In this document: positions 31,727-33,702 of the stretch, piece after piece | Layout: every line of letters begins with the position of its first letter | Position numbering within the stretch: position 1 is the stretch's first letter | NCBI GenBank assembly: GCA_045659745.1 | Contig: JAZRCL010000068.1 | Location: 1-33,702 of the forward strand | Source: SVTX01 sp045659745 | GTDB lineage: Bacteria; Bacillota; Clostridia; Oscillospirales; CAG-272 | Length of the DNA stretch: 33,702 nt | Direction: 5' to 3' | Translations under genes and position numbers: made by a program | Notes under the pieces: model-generated | Told to the model about the DNA's origin: nothing | The model's input: the letters and a program-made list of their open reading frames with translations, nothing else | Database searches by the model: none

Positions 31727-33235
31727 ATGAGAGGATCAAATACCAATATAGGTGTGCTCAGACGAGAGATATTCAAAGAAGTGGCAAAGGTTGCGTATGA
31801 GTCGGACGATGCGACTGTGAGAAGTGATCTTGAGGAGATACCCTATACAATTTCCCCTGATGATAATCCAAAATATAGAGAGAGTATTTATCGCGAGAGA
31901 GCGATAACGTCTGAAAGAGTAAGACTTGCCATGGGTATGTCGCTCCGACCCAACGACAAGCCTGTTTACGCTACAAGCGGTCTTTCAAAAAGTAATATAA
32001 GCGACAAATATTACGAGCCTCCGCTTATGCAGGTCATTCCGTCTGCGTGCGAGGCTTGTGAGGCAAATGCGTACGTGGTGTCCGACCAGTGCCGCGGATG
32101 TATCGCGCATCCGTGTGTGAAAGTCTGCCCCGTGGGAGCGGTATCTATGGTAAACGGCAGATCCGTCATAGACCAGAGCAAGTGTATCAAATGCGGAAAA
32201 TGTAAAAAGGAGTGTCCTTACGACGCCATAGCGCACAAGGAGCGTCCTTGCGCAAAGGCATGCGGAGTGCGCGCTATAAAGAGCGACAAGCTGGGACGCG
32301 CAAAGATAGACAACGACCTTTGCGTTGCTTGCGGACAGTGTATGGTTGCCTGTCCCTTTGGAGCTATTGCGGATAAGTCGCAGATATTCCAGCTCATACG
32401 CGCTATACGTACAGGAGACCGTATTATTGCGGTGGTAGCTCCTGCGATAGTTGGTCAGTTTGGAGAAAATATCGGACTCGGTCAGATACGCGCAGGCCTT
32501 ATCGCGCTTGGCTTTGATGATATGCACGAGGTCGCTATTGGCGCTGACGTTGGTGCGGCTACCGAGGCAAGACACTATGCCAAGGAGGTAGCGACGGGCA
32601 ACGTACCGTTCCTTCTTACGTCCTGCTGTCCGTCTTGGGCAATGCTTGCTAAAAAGCAATTCCCAACTATAATTGATCAGGTTTCCAACACTCTGACGCC
32701 CATGGTCGCTACGGCAAGAAGTATAAAGCAGCAAAATCCCGACGCGAGAGTAGTATTTATCGGCCCTTGCGCGTCCAAAAAGCTTGAGGCGGGAAGAGTA
32801 TCAGTGCGAAGTGACGTTGATTTCGTTATAACCTTTGAGGAGCTTGCGGCAATGTTTGATGCAAAAGAGGTTGACCTGTCAAGCTTTGAGGGTGAGGAAT
32901 TTGAGGCGGAGGCTACTGCTGCAGGACGCGGATTTGCGTGTGCGGGCGGAGTTGCCGAGGCTATAAAGAACTGTGTTGAGGAGTATTATCCTGACGTCGA
33001 GGTCAAGATAGAGCACGCCGACGGTCTTGACGAATGCCGCAAGATGCTCTTGCTTGCAAAGGCGGGCAAGAAAAACGGTTGTCTTATCGAGGGTATGGGT
33101 TGTCCCGGAGGCTGTGTTGCAGGTGCAGGAACGTGTATTCCCGTTGACAAGGCGAGCGCGCAGATAAAGAAAATAACCGAGACCACGGAAAAGAAAATTC
33201 CCGACAAGGAGCTTTCAAAAATAAATCTTCCTTAA
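31727..33235 (+). CDS. [FeFe] hydrogenase, group-B-like
   Basis: This 502-residue enzyme interconverts protons and H2. The ATG at 31727 follows GGAGGTG closely; an upstream GTG lies in that ribosome site. The N-terminus (about 100-225) holds several Cys clusters for iron-sulfur centres: CRGCIAHPCVKVCP, CIKCGKCKKECP and CVACGQCMVACP. The H-cluster domain has TSCCPSW (298-304), GPCASKK (Cys348) and GCPGGCVAGAG (Cys459, Cys463). TSCCPSW and a Gly-rich GMGC in place of group A's FMAC place it near group B, whose roles are poorly known. A terminator follows six bases after the stop. Confidence 0.92.
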   Translation: MRGSNTNIGVLRREIFKEVAKVAYESDDATVRSDLEEIPYTISPDDNPKYRESIYRERAITSERVRLAMGMSLRPNDKPVYATSGLSKSNISDKYYEPPLMQVIPSACEACEANAYVVSDQCRGCIAHPCVKVCPVGAVSMVNGRSVIDQSKCIKCGKCKKECPYDAIAHKERPCAKACGVRAIKSDKLGRAKIDNDLCVACGQCMVACPFGAIADKSQIFQLIRAIRTGDRIIAVVAPAIVGQFGENIGLGQIRAGLIALGFDDMHEVAIGADVGAATEARHYAKEVATGNVPFLLTSCCPSWAMLAKKQFPTIIDQVSNTLTPMVATARSIKQQNPDARVVFIGPCASKKLEAGRVSVRSDVDFVITFEELAAMFDAKEVDLSSFEGEEFEAEATAAGRGFACAGGVAEAIKNCVEEYYPDVEVKIEHADGLDECRKMLLLAKAGKKNGCLIEGMGCPGGCVAGAGTCIPVDKASAQIKKITETTEKKIPDKELSKINLP

Positions 33236-33240
33236 AATAA

Positions 33241-33278
33241 AAAAAGGCTTATCGCAGAATTTGCGATAAGCCTTTTTT
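33241..33278 (+). terminator. Terminator of the hydrogenase gene
   Basis: AAAAAGGCTTATCGCA (33241-33256) pairs with TGCGATAAGCCTTTTT (33262-33277) with a 5-base loop; a perfect 16-bp stem with T run. Confidence 0.92.
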
Positions 33279-33336
33279 GTTTTTCGTTCTTAAAGCAGTG
33301 TCAGGTAAATATAATTTTGTAAGAGAGGGTTTTCGT

Positions 33337-33702
33337 ATGATCATAAAAACTGTTATAAAACAAGCGGAGGGGTTGCCGCAGATAATTGAAAAATCCCTGC
33401 CGTATGAGTTGGTACAAGAGATTTGTGCCCTAAGCTCACAGGGGAGGGTGGAGGAGATACGCGTGCGACTTGGGAGGCGCGCGTCGGTCGTGCTGTCGGG
33501 AAAGAATATAATGCTGAGCTACAAAGCCGTGCAGAGCGACATAAGCGAGATAATGACGCGCATGTGCAAGGGCTCGCTTTATGCGTACAGCGACACCATA
33601 AATCAGGGCTACATATCTCTGCCCGAGGGAATACGCGTTGGCGTTGGGGGCAGGGCGACGTGTGAGGACGGGAAAATAATAGGTGTTTACGACGTAGGTG
33701 CT
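33337..33702 (+). CDS. spoIIIAA: Stage III sporulation protein AA, 3'-truncated by window
   Basis: The first 122 codons of a gene running past the window end. GAGAGG lies upstream of the ATG. Translation gives VEEIRVRLGRRASVVLSG, then LYAYSDTINQGYISLPEGIRVGVGGRA (partial signature), matching the N-terminal part of SpoIIIAA, an ATPase of the forespore channel complex (SpoIIIA-SpoIIQ). The ATPase part is outside. It normally starts the spoIIIA operon (AA-AH), so this organism probably belongs to a sporulating lineage. No clear sigma-E promoter was identified in the 58 bases between the terminator and the ATG. Confidence 0.9.
   Translation, partial: MIIKTVIKQAEGLPQIIEKSLPYELVQEICALSSQGRVEEIRVRLGRRASVVLSGKNIMLSYKAVQSDISEIMTRMCKGSLYAYSDTINQGYISLPEGIRVGVGGRATCEDGKIIGVYDVGA

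Overview
The window is a stretch of a Clostridia-type (Firmicutes) chromosome, most likely from an anaerobic, probably spore-forming gut lineage. The grounds are a spoIIIAA gene at the right edge, an iron-only ([FeFe]) hydrogenase, a Tn916-type integrase/excisionase pair, Firmicutes-style AGGAGG ribosome binding sites and sigma-A promoters. The species cannot be named from the sequence.

Region 1 (1-13.8 kb) is the right part of an integrated mobile element carrying a defence island. One rightward operon runs from a truncated AlbA_2/ATP-binding regulator gene through hsdR, a HEPN-like gene, a coiled-coil/zinc-ribbon gene, hsdS, a flavodoxin-like/PD-(D/E)XK nuclease fusion, an HNH-type gene and hsdM, and ends in a strong terminator at 9.9 kb. 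It is a type I restriction-modification locus whose hsdR and hsdM are separated by about 4.8 kb of AT-richer DNA holding hsdS and four extra genes, three of them with nuclease-like signatures. This is the best candidate for an undescribed system. After it come a Lar-like zinc protein, two copies of a conserved ECF-like promoter element, a possible structured RNA, a divergent tyrosine recombinase, an excisionase and the integrase. Integrase arm-type repeats mark the right end, immediately upstream of ychF.

Region 2 (13.8-20.2 kb) is a tightly packed core operon: ychF, trmB, truB, a DUF1015 gene, a small unknown gene, a secreted lipoprotein nuclease and NADP-type icd, closed by a perfect hairpin terminator. 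A 709-bp segment with its own promoter, an AT-rich gene and terminators follows, flanked by a 15-bp direct repeat of one terminator arm; it looks like an insertion into the terminator.

Region 3 (20.9-27.0 kb) is leftward: an iron alcohol dehydrogenase; a VanY-like gene lacking most catalytic residues together with a 40-residue membrane peptide gene; pnp and rpsO with large leader/intergenic hairpins; and a pair of half-size TauE/SafE transporter genes.

Region 4 (27.2 kb to the end) is rightward: an ftsK/spoIIIE translocase with a very acidic linker, an Lgt-family membrane protein, a CPBP membrane protease, a group-B-like [FeFe] hydrogenase, a terminator and the start of spoIIIAA.

No tRNA, rRNA or CRISPR array was seen.
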